Assembly (NCBI RefSeq): GCF_000003815.2
Contig: NC_049983.1
Location: 5,935,276-5,999,275, forward strand
Source of the DNA: Branchiostoma floridae
Taxonomy: Eukaryota > Chordata > Leptocardii > Amphioxiformes > Branchiostomatidae
Direction: 5' to 3'
Length of the DNA stretch: 64,000 nt
The notes beneath the pieces were generated by a model. The model was not told the DNA's origin and did not search any database. It saw only the letters and a program-made list of their open reading frames with translations. A program made the translations under genes and the position numbers. This document shows positions 54,401 to 60,141 of the stretch, one piece after another. Numbering within the stretch: the first letter of the stretch is position 1; each line of letters begins with the position of its first letter.

Positions 54401-55298
54401 CTTGGTTTGATCTATTAGATCCGCGATCTGGAGAACGAGATTGCCCACCACAGCCGTAAGCACCAGGAGGACCTGAAGCAGCTGCGTAAGAACGAACGCC
54501 GTCTCAAGGAGATGACCTTCCAGGCCGACGAGGACCGCAAGAACCAGGAGCGCATCCAGGAGCTGGTCGAGAAGCTGCAGCTGAAGATCAAGACCTTCAA
54601 GCGCCAGGTGGAGGAGGCTGTAAGTATCCCCTTCTTCCGTGACTTGTTTCGAATGCACTAAAAGCTTCTTGAGATCTTTTAAAAGCATCTTGAGATCTTT
54701 CTATTGTGTCTTTTTAGTTATGTTGAGATTTTTAAACGTCTCAAGATTAAATCAAAACATCTCAAAATAAAAGGCAAAACATCTCAAGATGAAAAACAAA
54801 ACATTTCAAGATTAAGTCGAAACACCTCAAGATTTGCCACAGAATCTCCAGAATTTTGGAATAAATCTCAAGATATTTGGAATAAGTCTCAAGATGTTTG
54901 GTATAAATCTCAAGATGTTTGGTATAAATCTCAAGATGTTTGGAATAAATCTCAAAATGTTTGGAATAAATCTCAAGATGTTTCGATTTTCTAGCGAAGC
55001 GTAAGAGAGAATTTTTTTCAAAAAATTTCTGATATGCAAGTTGAAGCTGTAAAGGGCTAGAAGCATTAGTCCAAAGTGCTCAGCTAATCGAATAGTAATC
55101 TGCTCACTGTTTTGTGATATTTCTGTCGTCTCACCTCCCATCGCAACAATTTCAATTTGTTTTTGGATACAGGAGGAGCAGGCATCGTCCAACATGGCCA
55201 AGTACCGCAAGACCCAGCACGAGTACGAGGACAACCTGGAGCGGGCCGAGATCGCCGAGAGCTCCCTCAACAAGCTCAAGTCCAAGTCCCGCCTGTAA
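30255..55298 (+). CDS. MYH: Striated-muscle myosin heavy chain (class II), 33 coding exons, 1923 aa
   Basis: This gene encodes the ATP-driven thick-filament motor. All 33 exons join in phase (5772 nt including stop). Motor landmarks: SH3-like N-terminus; P-loop GESGAGKT at 179-186; switch I NNNSSRF at 235-241; switch II DIAGFE at 457-462; lysine-rich loop 2 at about 620-645; SH2 Cys692 and SH1 Cys702 in [11 protein letters not shown]. The lever arm follows, then hinge proline at 835 and a heptad coiled-coil rod to 1923, ending KSKSRL. The short end without a non-helical tailpiece and the total length fit striated rather than smooth/non-muscle myosins. The ATG lies in an ideal GCCACCATGC context. 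AATAAA at 55409 marks the 3' end. No duplicated, mutually exclusive exons were seen. Which amphioxus paralogue this is cannot be told here. Confidence 0.97.
30735..31200 (-). mobile_element. LINE 3' fragment in MYH intron 1
   Basis: CCCCACTGGGCTAAGCAC and the following sequence parallel the 3'UTR and end of the ORF of the intact LINE (7610-7960), including the region encoding the Cys-rich C-terminus. AATAAACAATAAACAATAAA forms the tail. Confidence 0.75.
31221..31478. mobile_element. Palindromic MITE in MYH intron 1
   Basis: TACCCTGGGA (31221) and TCCCAGGGTA (31469) are perfect terminal inverted repeats. Subterminal inverted segments (TTAGCGCCCCGGGGAGTTTAAGCCCG at 31301 against CGGGCTTAAACTCCCCCGGAGCGCTAA at 31359) give a hairpin-like, non-coding element of about 258 bp. 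Confidence 0.75.
31729..31872 (+). CDS. MYH: MYH exon 2 (aa 69-116)
   Basis: Encodes the end of the SH3-like region into the motor ([20 protein letters not shown]). Phase 0 at both ends. Confidence 0.96.
32725..32909 (+). CDS. MYH: MYH exon 3 (aa 117-178)
   Basis: [20 protein letters not shown], then the DNAYQNM region leading to the P-loop. Ends after two bases of the Thr codon that precedes GESGAGKT. Confidence 0.96.
33041..33685 (-). mobile_element. TIR element related to MITE family 1, MYH intron 3
   Basis: The ends (TTAATTTTATGGATGACACG at the left; TCTCCAGAGGATATCATCTATAAAA at the right) match, in inverse order, the intron 28 element at 51416-51810. It has been interrupted by the MITE at 33121-33373. 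Confidence 0.65.
33121..33373. mobile_element. MITE with about 45-bp TIRs, nested in MYH intron 3 element
   Basis: AGGTGCGCTCCCACCGCACT at the left and the complement of AGTGCAGTGGGAGCGCACCT at the right, extending through CAAGCTTG-GTCACTGCGGGG. Related to 7281-7468. Non-coding. Confidence 0.85.
33720..33816 (+). CDS. MYH: MYH exon 4 (P-loop)
   Basis: Encodes [20 protein letters not shown], the nucleotide-binding P-loop, and the glycine-rich loop 1 ([10 protein letters not shown]). Ends phase 0. Confidence 0.97.
33850..34300. other. MYH intron 4: palindromic GGTCCAGG-rich segment
   Basis: Contains repeated GACCGG/CCGGTC and GGTTCAGGTTCAGGTCCTGG-type words with inverted partners. No coding content seen; probably an old repeat. 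Confidence 0.4.
34407..34499 (+). CDS. MYH: MYH exon 5 (switch I)
   Basis: [20 protein letters not shown] then SRF: the switch I loop that contacts the ATP gamma-phosphate. Phase 0. Confidence 0.97.
34734..34797 (+). CDS. MYH: MYH exon 6 (aa 242-263)
   Basis: [20 protein letters not shown], continuing switch I. Ends phase 1. Confidence 0.96.
35307..35408 (+). CDS. MYH: MYH exon 7 (aa 263-297)
   Basis: [20 protein letters not shown] then IFFLIM; conserved LEKSRV helix. Phase 1 to 1. Confidence 0.96.
35568..35812 (+). mobile_element. tRNA-derived SINE in MYH intron 7
   Basis: A-box region AAAGTCCAGTGGTTAGCGGC and B box GTGTTCGATTCCAG at 35571-35645, followed by a body with CTTAGGACGGGACGTTGAGC. 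The tRNA cloverleaf is not intact, so it is not a functional tRNA. Confidence 0.82.
36073..36309 (+). CDS. MYH: MYH exon 8 (aa 297-376)
   Basis: [20 protein letters not shown] through the DILGF and GILHMGNLK elements of the upper 50-kDa region. Phase 1 to 1. Confidence 0.95.
36476..36744 (+). CDS. MYH: MYH exon 9 (switch II)
   Basis: Runs from [14 protein letters not shown] through [14 protein letters not shown] to [12 protein letters not shown] (switch II). The middle part ([38 protein letters not shown]) differs noticeably from vertebrate sarcomeric myosins. Confidence 0.95.
37088..37258 (+). CDS. MYH: MYH exon 10 (relay helix)
   Basis: [20 protein letters not shown], the relay helix, then [20 protein letters not shown]. 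Phase 0. Confidence 0.97.
37590..37905 (+). CDS. MYH: MYH exon 11 (aa 523-628)
   Basis: [20 protein letters not shown] through [20 protein letters not shown], with loop-2 entry at the end. Phase 0 to 1. Confidence 0.97.
38000..38335. repeat. Penelope-like repeat remnant in MYH intron 11
   Basis: The minus strand carries GAAGATGTCTGACAAACATC followed by GAAACGTCAGC, and both strands share CCAACCTGATGAAA with 1915 and 53478. The assignment is inference from the GAAGA-hairpin-GAAACGTC pattern. Confidence 0.45.
38366..38430 (+). CDS. MYH: MYH exon 12 (loop 2)
   Basis: [20 protein letters not shown] then HR: lysine-rich actin-binding loop 2. Phase 1 to 0. Confidence 0.96.
38600..38805 (+). CDS. 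MYH: MYH exon 13 (SH1/SH2 helices)
   Basis: [10 protein letters not shown], then [20 protein letters not shown] with the two reactive cysteines at 692 and 702. Ends phase 2. Confidence 0.97.
39019..39260. mobile_element. MITE with 9-bp target duplication, MYH intron 13
   Basis: TATCCTCCTACGCACGGACA at the left, and the right end whose complement is CATCCTCCTACGCAGGGACA, are near-perfect TIRs of about 23 bp. TTTCAGAAC flanks both sides (39010-39018 and 39261-39269), a 9-bp direct duplication as left by Mutator-type transposases. Non-coding, 242 bp; relative at 39995-40245. Confidence 0.88.
39334..39594 (+). CDS. MYH: MYH exon 14 (converter, first IQ region)
   Basis: [40 protein letters not shown] (converter), then [16 protein letters not shown] where the first IQ motif is expected. 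That motif is divergent. Phase 2 to 2. Confidence 0.96.
39830..39977 (+). CDS. MYH: MYH exon 15 (second IQ, hinge proline)
   Basis: [20 protein letters not shown] is the regulatory-light-chain IQ region; QPKL supplies the head-rod junction proline at 835. Confidence 0.96.
39995..40245. mobile_element. MITE relative in MYH intron 15
   Basis: AGCAAACCGCCTCTTGCCTG at 40019 and its complement near 40235 form about 40-bp TIRs. The internal sequence AGAGAATATGCCTTTCAGTTTT and AAAGGGATC is shared with 39019-39260. Confidence 0.8.
40352..40459 (+). CDS. MYH: MYH exon 16 (rod start)
   Basis: [20 protein letters not shown]; start of S2 coiled coil, 36 codons, phase 0. Confidence 0.95.
40745..41155 (+). 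mobile_element. LINE 3' fragment ending 12 bp before MYH exon 17
   Basis: The plus strand reads [20 protein letters not shown], the Cys/His C-terminal LINE motif, followed by decayed codons. CCCCAATGGGGCATGAATAT and ACAATAAACATTT form the 3' end, which runs into the polypyrimidine tract of the exon 17 acceptor. Confidence 0.8.
41167..41313 (+). CDS. MYH: MYH exon 17 (aa 891-939)
   Basis: [20 protein letters not shown] and onward; heptad coiled coil. Phase 0. Confidence 0.96.
41779..41964 (+). CDS. MYH: MYH exon 18 (aa 940-1001)
   Basis: [20 protein letters not shown], then [20 protein letters not shown]; rod. Phase 0. Confidence 0.96.
42060..42850. repeat. Degenerate tandem array in MYH intron 18
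   Basis: Variants of CCCCCTATGTGCAAAAATGG followed by ACTGTCCCAG recur near 42070, 42190, 42292, 42411, 42543, 42703 and 42829 (spacing 100-160 bp). Each is followed by ATGAATTTAAAAAAA-like or AACACTTCCGCTAA segments. Confidence 0.7.
43090..43430 (-). repeat. Interspersed repeat, inverted copy of 57130-57470
   Basis: GGCCCACTCTACC, GTGCCAAATTTCAAGTCATTTGG, CTCAATAAAATCATTTAAGG, a GAAAGAAAGAAAG run and AATATATTTCACCATACCTA-TGGTATGGCTGAAATAT match the complement of 57130-57470. The terminal CCATACCTATGGTATGG can form a hairpin. Confidence 0.85.
43845..44036 (-). mobile_element. tRNA-derived SINE in MYH intron 18, minus strand
   Basis: On the minus strand: GTGGGATAACGGGGAAAGTG (A-box region), GTTCCGAGTTCGATCCTCGC (B box), then CGACGTTGTGCCCTTGGGAA. 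The body contains CCTCTCTTCGGTCGG. Same family as 3845 and 11832. Confidence 0.82.
44143..44229 (+). CDS. MYH: MYH exon 19 (aa 1002-1030)
   Basis: [20 protein letters not shown]; rod, 29 codons, phase 0. Confidence 0.96.
44425..44570 (+). CDS. MYH: MYH exon 20 (aa 1031-1079)
   Basis: [20 protein letters not shown] and onward; ends phase 2 (AA/GTGAGA). Confidence 0.95.
45026..45173 (+). CDS. MYH: MYH exon 21 (aa 1079-1128)
   Basis: [20 protein letters not shown], then [18 protein letters not shown], a well-conserved rod segment. Confidence 0.97.
45489..45614 (+). CDS. MYH: MYH exon 22 (aa 1129-1170)
   Basis: [20 protein letters not shown], then [19 protein letters not shown]; conserved rod. 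Phase 0. Confidence 0.97.
45820..46130. repeat. Inverted Penelope-like segments in MYH intron 22
   Basis: 45835-45880 (GACATTTCGATTGACATCCATCACTCTTCTTCAGCGTCAC) and 46070-46120 are reverse complements with modest divergence. Both show the hairpin flanked by GAAGA and GAA(A/C)GTC. Confidence 0.5.
46205..46570 (-). mobile_element. LINE 3' fragment ending 11 bp before MYH exon 23
   Basis: The minus-strand frame encodes [20 protein letters not shown] then [10 protein letters not shown], the LINE C-terminal Cys/His motif. The tail AATAACAATGACAATGAC lies at 46207. The 5' truncation point abuts the splice acceptor of exon 23. Confidence 0.85.
46582..46788 (+). CDS. MYH: MYH exon 23 (aa 1171-1239)
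   Basis: [20 protein letters not shown], then [20 protein letters not shown]. The acceptor (TCGCATGATAG) lacks a strong polypyrimidine tract. Confidence 0.95.
46869..47072. mobile_element. MITE with 35-bp TIRs, MYH intron 23
   Basis: TAAAGTGTAAACTTTGTTCC-AACGCAAAAGAAGAA at the left and the complement of TTCTTCTTTTGTGTTGGAAC-AAAGTTTAAACTTTA at the right. The regions 46795-46868 and 47092-47165 are imperfect direct copies of each other. Confidence 0.85.
48167..48348 (+). CDS. MYH: MYH exon 24 (aa 1240-1300)
   Basis: [20 protein letters not shown], then [19 protein letters not shown]. Ends phase 2. Confidence 0.96.
48360..48805 (-). mobile_element. LINE 3' fragment in MYH intron 24
   Basis: GTATCTGTATCTAAATTTATATAGCCG, CTTCGCAGGCAGCTGGTT and the region encoding the LINE C-terminus parallel 27180-27740 on the same (minus) strand. 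Confidence 0.8.
48815..49425 (+). CDS. MYH: MYH exon 25 (611 bp, largest; aa 1300-1504)
   Basis: Encodes about 204 residues of light-meromyosin coiled coil: [60 protein letters not shown]. Ends phase 1 (CAGG/GTATGT). Confidence 0.98.
49466..49880 (+). mobile_element. tRNA-derived SINE in MYH intron 25 (longest copy)
   Basis: The head has TAGGGTAATCGGCAGCGCGT and B box GGAGGTTCGAAACC. The body has GCCGTCGCTCGGATATGACG, GAAGAACCCGCCACAC and GTAACCCCTGCTTCACC. It is the most complete copy here. Confidence 0.85.
49970..50121 (+). CDS. MYH: MYH exon 26 (aa 1504-1554)
   Basis: [20 protein letters not shown], then [18 protein letters not shown]. Phase 1 to 0. Confidence 0.97.
50195..50705. repeat. 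Inverted-repeat element in MYH intron 26
   Basis: 50310-50365 (CGGAATGAGCCGAAATGCCG-TCTGAATA) and 50647-50704 are reverse complements with a few mismatches. The outer ends CACACTGAAACCGAATCAGA and its partner are weakly inverted. Non-coding. Confidence 0.6.
50757..50845 (+). CDS. MYH: MYH exon 27 (aa 1555-1584)
   Basis: [20 protein letters not shown] and onward; ends phase 2 (CG/GTGAGT). Confidence 0.95.
51208..51409 (+). CDS. MYH: MYH exon 28 (aa 1584-1651)
   Basis: [20 protein letters not shown] and onward. The upstream CCAG at 51177 is a stronger acceptor by sequence but would shift the frame, so TTTAATAG at 51207 is used. Confidence 0.9.
51414..51810 (+). mobile_element. TIR element related to MITE family 1, starting at exon 28 donor
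   Basis: GGCCACACTATTTTAATTTT-ATGGATGACATCCC begins at intron position 5 (donor GTAAGGCC). The right side has GACGAAAATCAATGCGCGTG followed by GGATGTCACTCATAATATT. Closest relative is 33041-33685 (-). Confidence 0.65.
51963..52061 (+). CDS. MYH: MYH exon 29 (aa 1652-1684)
   Basis: [20 protein letters not shown] and onward; 33 codons, phase 0. Confidence 0.97.
52509..52730 (+). CDS. MYH: MYH exon 30 (aa 1685-1758)
   Basis: [20 protein letters not shown], then [20 protein letters not shown]; conserved light-meromyosin segment. Confidence 0.97.
53273..53443 (+). CDS. MYH: MYH exon 31 (aa 1759-1815)
   Basis: [20 protein letters not shown], highly conserved near the assembly-competence region. 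Phase 0. Confidence 0.97.
53478..53672 (+). repeat. Penelope-like repeat, copy of 1915-2112
   Basis: About 195 bp nearly identical to 1915-2112, including GCCCTGAAGAAGGTGACAGA followed by GAAACGTC-like AAAACGTCGGT. Confidence 0.65.
53830..54395 (-). mobile_element. Retrotransposon 3' fragments ending about 25 bp before MYH exon 32
   Basis: The minus-strand frame 54097-54390 encodes a LINE C-terminus ([20 protein letters not shown]). A second open stretch at 53832-53960 reads [20 protein letters not shown] before a stop, also LINE-tail-like. The upstream end of the fragment lies next to the exon 32 acceptor. Confidence 0.75.
54419..54619 (+). CDS. MYH: MYH exon 32 (aa 1816-1882)
   Basis: [20 protein letters not shown] through [20 protein letters not shown]. 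Phase 0. Confidence 0.97.
54720..54990. repeat. 21-bp minisatellite in MYH intron 32
   Basis: AAATCTCAAGATGTTTGGAAT repeats every 21 bp at 54845-54987 (about 7 units). Looser 20-25-bp TCTCAAGATT repeats begin at 54720. Confidence 0.85.
55173..55298 (+). CDS. MYH: MYH exon 33 (C-terminus)
   Basis: Encodes [20 protein letters not shown] through NKLKSKSRL and TAA at 55296-55298. Confidence 0.97.
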   Translation, partial: EEQASSNMAKYRKTQHEYEDNLERAEIAESSLNKLKSKSRL

Positions 55299-55408
55299 AC
55301 CGACAACCAGTCGTGAAATCGTTTCACCTTGTATCGTAGAGTCCTGATTATTACCGTAACCTGCTCTGTCTTTCTTTTCATCTGTTGGTAAATTCATCTG
55401 AATGCTGC

Positions 55409-55414
55409 AATAAA
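55409..55414 (+). terminator. MYH polyadenylation signal
   Basis: AATAAA 111 bp after the stop codon, followed by GT-rich sequence (AATGTGG), gives a short 3'UTR. Confidence 0.75.
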
Positions 55415-55439
55415 ATGTGGTCCCACTACTATCTTGTCT

Positions 55440-55796
55440 CTCGTCACTAACGATGGGTCAAAGAAAAAAAGGGGGTGGGGGGGGGGGGCAAGACTTACAA
55501 ATTATAAAGATTGACAGATTACAAGGACTATTGAGGTTTAGAAGTAAAAGGCATATTGGAGATGAGTAAAATATAAAAGAACATAAAAGTCAGTCAAACG
55601 CAGGAGAATGTAATCTTTCCAAGGTACCTTACACATTCCAGAAGTTAATTAGGCAGCCCCCATACATATCTGATCCACACCATAGCCAAAACACCAAGGT
55701 ATAACTATAAAAATAATCTTCTTGGCGAAGGGGATAAAGGGCGATGAAAGGATTTCCGAAATAGATGGAAAGGCGGAACATAACTAAGCTGATATG
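55440..55796. other. Gene-less DNA after MYH
   Basis: Contains a G-rich run (55470-55488) and no recognisable gene. Confidence 0.45.
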
Positions 55797-56130
55797 ACCC
55801 CCATGGATCGGCCTGGTATTGGTTCATTTACAGTCACGAAGTCCACGCCCGTGGAGTTCACGCCTAGAAAGTCCACTGTAAGGTAGTGAAATACAACGAA
55901 GTTGAGACTGATTCCACGGCTCGGCCTAGAATTGGTCTGTTTTCAGGCATGAAGTGGATGGTCTTGCAGTTCACTCCTGCAAAGTCAAGGGATGTGCTAT
56001 TCACCGAAGCGGACACTGATTCCACACCACTAGTATTGGTCTGTCTACAGGTTATAATTTCTATGTAAGTTCACGAAACCAACACCCTTGGAATACTACG
56101 TCCGAAGTGAATCCTCATGGATAATCAAAG
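55797..56130. repeat. Degenerate about 110-bp tandem repeat, three units
   Basis: CTGATTCCACGGCTCGGCCT-AGAATTGGTCTG and GAAGT...GTTCACGCC...AAGTC blocks recur at about 55800, 55910 and 56020. Confidence 0.7.
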
Positions 56131-56289
56131 GGAGAAATTGAAGTTTGTATCACTTTGTAACAAAGACGATAGGTGGCGCTAATTATAATGAAACAGTGCT
56201 CTGTCTGAAGTATAACTATCACTTCCTTCTATCCGCACTCTTCCCAAGTTCCACGCATCTCACATCGAGCCTCTTCACTAACTAACATC

Positions 56290-57130
56290 AGTTTCTGTAT
56301 CTGTATCTATATAGCCGGCGTAACACACCAGCAACGCAGGCACGCGGTGCAGCAGCAGCTGGTTATATTACACTGAACGATCCGTCACACCTAACGGTGC
56401 ACACACCAGTTCTTCCGCGACCGAGCTAGTGCGCGAGAAAAAAGTGACGAAAGGCTTCCGAGGGTCCATGTTTGAGTTGACATTTCTCATTATTTCCTGC
56501 GAAATGACATTAAACGGTTACATGGCTAAAAAGCGTAGGAAATGGTGTGTTTTCGGTGCAAATTGTGTTTTGGTCCGCGTCTTACTTCCGGGATATTCCT
56601 ACGCCTGAATGTGATTCGGCTCGTGACCTAGATTTACCTCTGAAGCGCTGTGTTAAGCCTAGTTGTAATGCCGCGCGCCGTGGATGATTAAAAAAACTGT
56701 AGTACTAGAATTTTCTTTATAATTAGCTGGATTACTCGTTAGGTTTTCCTCTTTCTGACAGTATCAGTCGTGTTTGCCGGAAAAATCATCTTCATGTTTT
56801 TCTTTCAATGCCAAAATGCCCGATTTTTTGCATTATTTTTTACATGAAAATAATGTTTTTTCCCTCTAATTTTTTAAAATCAGAGAAGTTGAAGGATCGA
56901 AACTTAGTTTATGTTGTAGCCAAAGGAATATGCTTTCACCAGATATACAGTTATTTTGCTTCAGGATAATTCTCTGGTAGAGCTGGTCGCTAGACTTTAG
57001 GGTATGCCGCCTCCAATTGAAACCCCAAATAAATTGGTGTGTGCCCCCTTAACTTTTGCACATCTGTCTGCAAGTGTTCTTAAAAACTATCCCGAGAAGA
57101 TGCCCCTACTGTGCTTAGTGATAACATATT
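56290..57130 (-). mobile_element. LINE 3' fragment split by a later insertion
   Basis: 56290-56395 (TGTATCTGTATCTATATAGCC, CAGCAGCTGGTTATATTACA, CCGTCACACCTAAC) and 57050-57130 (TAACTTTTGCACATCTGTCT, GCAAGTGTTCTTAAAAACTA) together match the continuous sequence 27187-27345. Confidence 0.85.
56396..57049. mobile_element. About 654-bp TIR DNA transposon inserted in LINE fragment
   Basis: Ends GGTGCACACACCAGTT and (complement) GGGGCACACACCAATT form about 16-bp TIRs, with a possible 1-2 base offset at the right boundary. TAAC is present on both sides (56392-56395 and 57050-57053) but only once in the uninterrupted copy at 27301-27304, consistent with a 4-bp target duplication. No transposase ORF. 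Confidence 0.8.
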
Positions 57131-57470
57131 TATATTTCAGCCATACCATAGGTATGGTGAAATATATTGTATTCGTAATGTTTCTTCTTTCTTCTTCTTC
57201 TTCTTTCTCCTGTCAAATCTTCAAAACACTCCGTTGTTCCTGAACCGAATGAAATTTGGCACAACGGTAGAGTGAGCCAATACCCCCAGACGTTTCTTTC
57301 ATTTTTTTCATATCTGCCTTTAAAATGATTTTATTAAGGTTTTTGGGTCATCTTAAGACCAAAACTGTATATTTGGGCCCCCTGTACCCTGGTATTATAA
57401 CCAAATGAGCTGACATTTGGCACAGATGTGCCTTGATAATTCCCCCATATAAATTCAATATCACTTTTGG
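57130..57470 (+). repeat. Interspersed repeat, partner of 43090-43430
   Basis: CAGCCATACCATAGGTATGG hairpin at 57139-57158, a TTCTTC-rich run, GAAATTTGGCACAACGGTAG and GGGCCCCCTGTACCCTGGTA. Similar text continues weakly to about 57600. Confidence 0.85.
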
Positions 57471-57939
57471 TGTACAGTATAACGAAATGCTTATTTTTGC
57501 GATTTTTTGGTAATTTTTTTTACCAAAAAAGGACACTTTTGGCTCCTGTACCCTGGTTTTAGAACCGGAGTGCCCTAGACATATGCGCACATGGATTCAT
57601 TAACACTTGAGGCATACAGTACAACAAAATGCTTATGAGTATTCGTCTAAGATAAATACTCATTGGCAGGATATTCTGAAGATTTAGTATAAAAAGCAAA
57701 GCAGTTTGAAGGACGTTACAGATTAATTGTATTGATGATCAGTCGAGCGCAATGGTTGTACGAGGTAATGCATCATATTATGTCAGTAGCCTTCTCTCAA
57801 ATTTGTTTGATATTATATTTCTTTTTACTTGTCAACAGTTCCTGATTCATTAAGGTGTCTATCATGGGAATTATTACATTCTCCGATGAAATCAACAATG
57901 CAATGTGTCGTGGAAACGTTTACGGAATAATTAAAGGAA
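57471..57939. other. Gene-less DNA
   Basis: 57535-57620 repeats the CCCTGTACCCTGGT and GTACAGTA(C/T)AAC(A/G)AAATGCTTAT words of 57380-57495, so it is a decayed extension of the preceding repeat. Nothing else seen. Confidence 0.5.
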
Positions 57940-58359
57940 GGTTGTGTTGTGTTGTGTTGTAGCCTAATAATTATACTTGTAGAAGTGACACTTGCGAGAT
58001 ACCCATGGCTGTAGTTGTAGAAATTAAACTTATTGGATAGTTTTAAAAGTGACACCAATATGGAAGCCATGTGTGTGGTTACCAACTTTGTTGGTGATGC
58101 CAGTCTACCACACTAGTATCACTTTTACCACAACAGTACATGTCTTGAATACAGGAATTAATGCCTTGTTGGCTCTGATACCATGTTTTGTCCCTTTAAT
58201 TCTTGTTACAACATTCATCACAACTTAATGGTACCTATTTTTGAAAATATAGCCATCTTGTTTTTTTTCACCCATCTTGTTTTTTTCGCCATATCGCACT
58301 ATTTTTGCAGTCTGCAGAGGATATCATCCATAAAATTTACTTGCTGTGGCCTTAGTTGG
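57940..58359 (-). mobile_element. TIR MITE family 1, copy 4
   Basis: The complement of 17999-18400: CTTGTAGAAGTGACACTTGC, GTGACACCAATATGGAAGCC, CACACTAGTATCACTTTTAC, ending ATCCATAAAATTTACTTGCTGTGGCC. Confidence 0.82.
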
Positions 58360-58529
58360 TGATATCAAAACAGAAATGTACGCCGACTGAACATATATTA
58401 ATCCAGTCTCAAAACTGACGTATTACCAGTGAGATAGCCAGGATAGAACCCATAAAAACCGCCGTAATAGTCTGGACCTGGTACTTTGATATAAGTAGCC
58501 CAAACAATACTTAAGTAAAGTCTCCATTC

Positions 58530-58675
58530 TACTCTCCAAGCAGAGGTAGGTGGTGAAGATTGCAATTTTTGTTTCTCGTTTCCACCTCGCGGACCGGTGG
58601 AGAGTGCGGACAGAAAATGGGAGATACTCGTATGAGAGAAGGTCACAAGCTTACCCACCAACCTCTGCTTGGAAA
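58530..58675. repeat. Inverted repeat, about 20-bp arms
   Basis: CCAAGCAGAGGTAGGTGGT at about 58537 and ACCCACCAACCTCTGCTTGG at about 58652 are near-perfect complements, about 95 bp apart. Confidence 0.65.
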
Positions 58676-58704
58676 GTTTCAAATTCCATCTCTGAGCACT
58701 GAGC

Positions 58705-58837
58705 ACACATACACACACACACACGCACGCACATACACACACACACACACATACACATACACACACACATATACACACACATACACACAAACACACATGC
58801 ACACACACACACGCGCGCACACACACGCAGACACAAG

Positions 58838-58899
<62 letters not shown>

Positions 58900-58940
58900 C
58901 ACACACACATACACACACAAGCACACACACACACACATAC
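58705..58940. repeat. (CA)n microsatellite, about 235 bp
   Basis: Long CA/ACAC run with occasional AT, GC and AG interruptions; purest at 58836-58890. Cys/Val ORFs through it are artefacts. Confidence 0.95.
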
Positions 58941-59190
58941 TCCTTGTGCTTAACTGAGACAACTGTATGATCATATGTTTCATTCTTTATATGCTATATT
59001 AAGACAAAAGTGTGGTTGTACACTTCATTTCACAAGCAACTCTTGAAGTAAAAAAATCGATCATGAAAGCAAACGGACACAGACCATGATACTATGAAAA
59101 GCAGTCTACAGGCTGGCATGGTCTGAGCTTTCAATAAAGGTTCAAACAATCAGACAAACAACAATTCAGTCACAGATAACACGTCATACC
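58941..59190. other. Gene-less DNA, nothing recognised
   Basis: AT-rich unique-looking spacer between the CA microsatellite and a LINE fragment. Confidence 0.4.
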
Positions 59191-59194
59191 TTTC

Positions 59195-59997
59195 ACAGGG
59201 TAAGTCTAAGAATACGCGCATATGGTACACACAAATATGTACAATGGTTTGATGTTACTATCTAGTACACATCTGTTTACAGAAGGTTCTTTCATTGGTT
59301 GATTGTTGTCCCGTGCTAATACCTCGGTATCTAATCTGAAGGCTAACGGCCGAGCTGTTTGTAGAAACAAAAATAGAAATGCATACGTGAAATGTACACA
59401 AATAATGCCCACGAATATTCTATTAACGTCTTGTGTAGTTTGATGTCTTTTATGTCATACATTTCGTTCCCGAAAGCTGTATAGAATTTGGCTGCCTAGA
59501 GGTATGAATCCTTCTACTGAAATTCCACCGTCGCCACGTGAACGTTTTTATTTTCAGTCTTGAAACAAAAATCTATTCTTGAATGGGGCTTCAATTCAAA
59601 AGTATTTTCATTGAAACAGCCACGCTGACCAATCAATACCCATTCAATATGTACGATACAATTTACGCTTGCTGTCTATCAAATTCACCTGCTTGCCATT
59701 GGTTAGGATTGTCCAATCGTCTTTAATTTACACTCACGTACTAAGCAATCAATTTAAGTCTCTTCCTTATGTCAACGAGAGAGGTGCATTTTGTTTTTTT
59801 ATCACTAGGGGTCGCACTTTCAGTGTGGGCAGTTCAGGGACGCTGCGTCTACCTCCCAGGGAAATGATACGCACGGCAGGGCCCGGCGTTGTACGAGTAC
59901 CCTCTCGATGGCCAGTTCTTGGTCTTTACTGCACCCGAACAGTATCACATAGCCGTACTCGAGTTCTGGTCGTACAAGTGACAGATAGATTTTTAAT
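59195..59997 (-). mobile_element. LINE fragment (RT C-terminal region), decayed
   Basis: On the minus strand 59997 to about 59860 encodes IYLSLVRPELEYGYVILFGC then QELAIERVLVQRRALP, the thumb/connection region of LINE reverse transcriptases. Near 59500 GFIPLGSQILYSFRERN continues the C-terminus. The frame is broken between these. Confidence 0.7.
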
Positions 59998-60000
59998 TAG

Positions 60001-60105
60001 GTCCGGGCAATCAGTAAAGTTGTTTATGAATGTTCAGTCGTCTACTGTCTGTTGTTTGCAACAACATCTAAATGGCAGCATAACAACTTTACTGATTGCC
60101 CGGAC
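60001..60105. repeat. Perfect 24-bp inverted repeat
   Basis: GTCCGGGCAATCAGTAAAGT-TGTT (60001-60024) and its exact complement (60082-60105), with a 57-bp loop. Confidence 0.9.
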
Positions 60106-60141
60106 ATATGCCCGGATACGCGACCGGGCACTTTTCCTCAC

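Noticed and set aside
58398..58983. Cys/Val and Thr/His ORFs on both strands
   Set aside because: Translations of a CA microsatellite.
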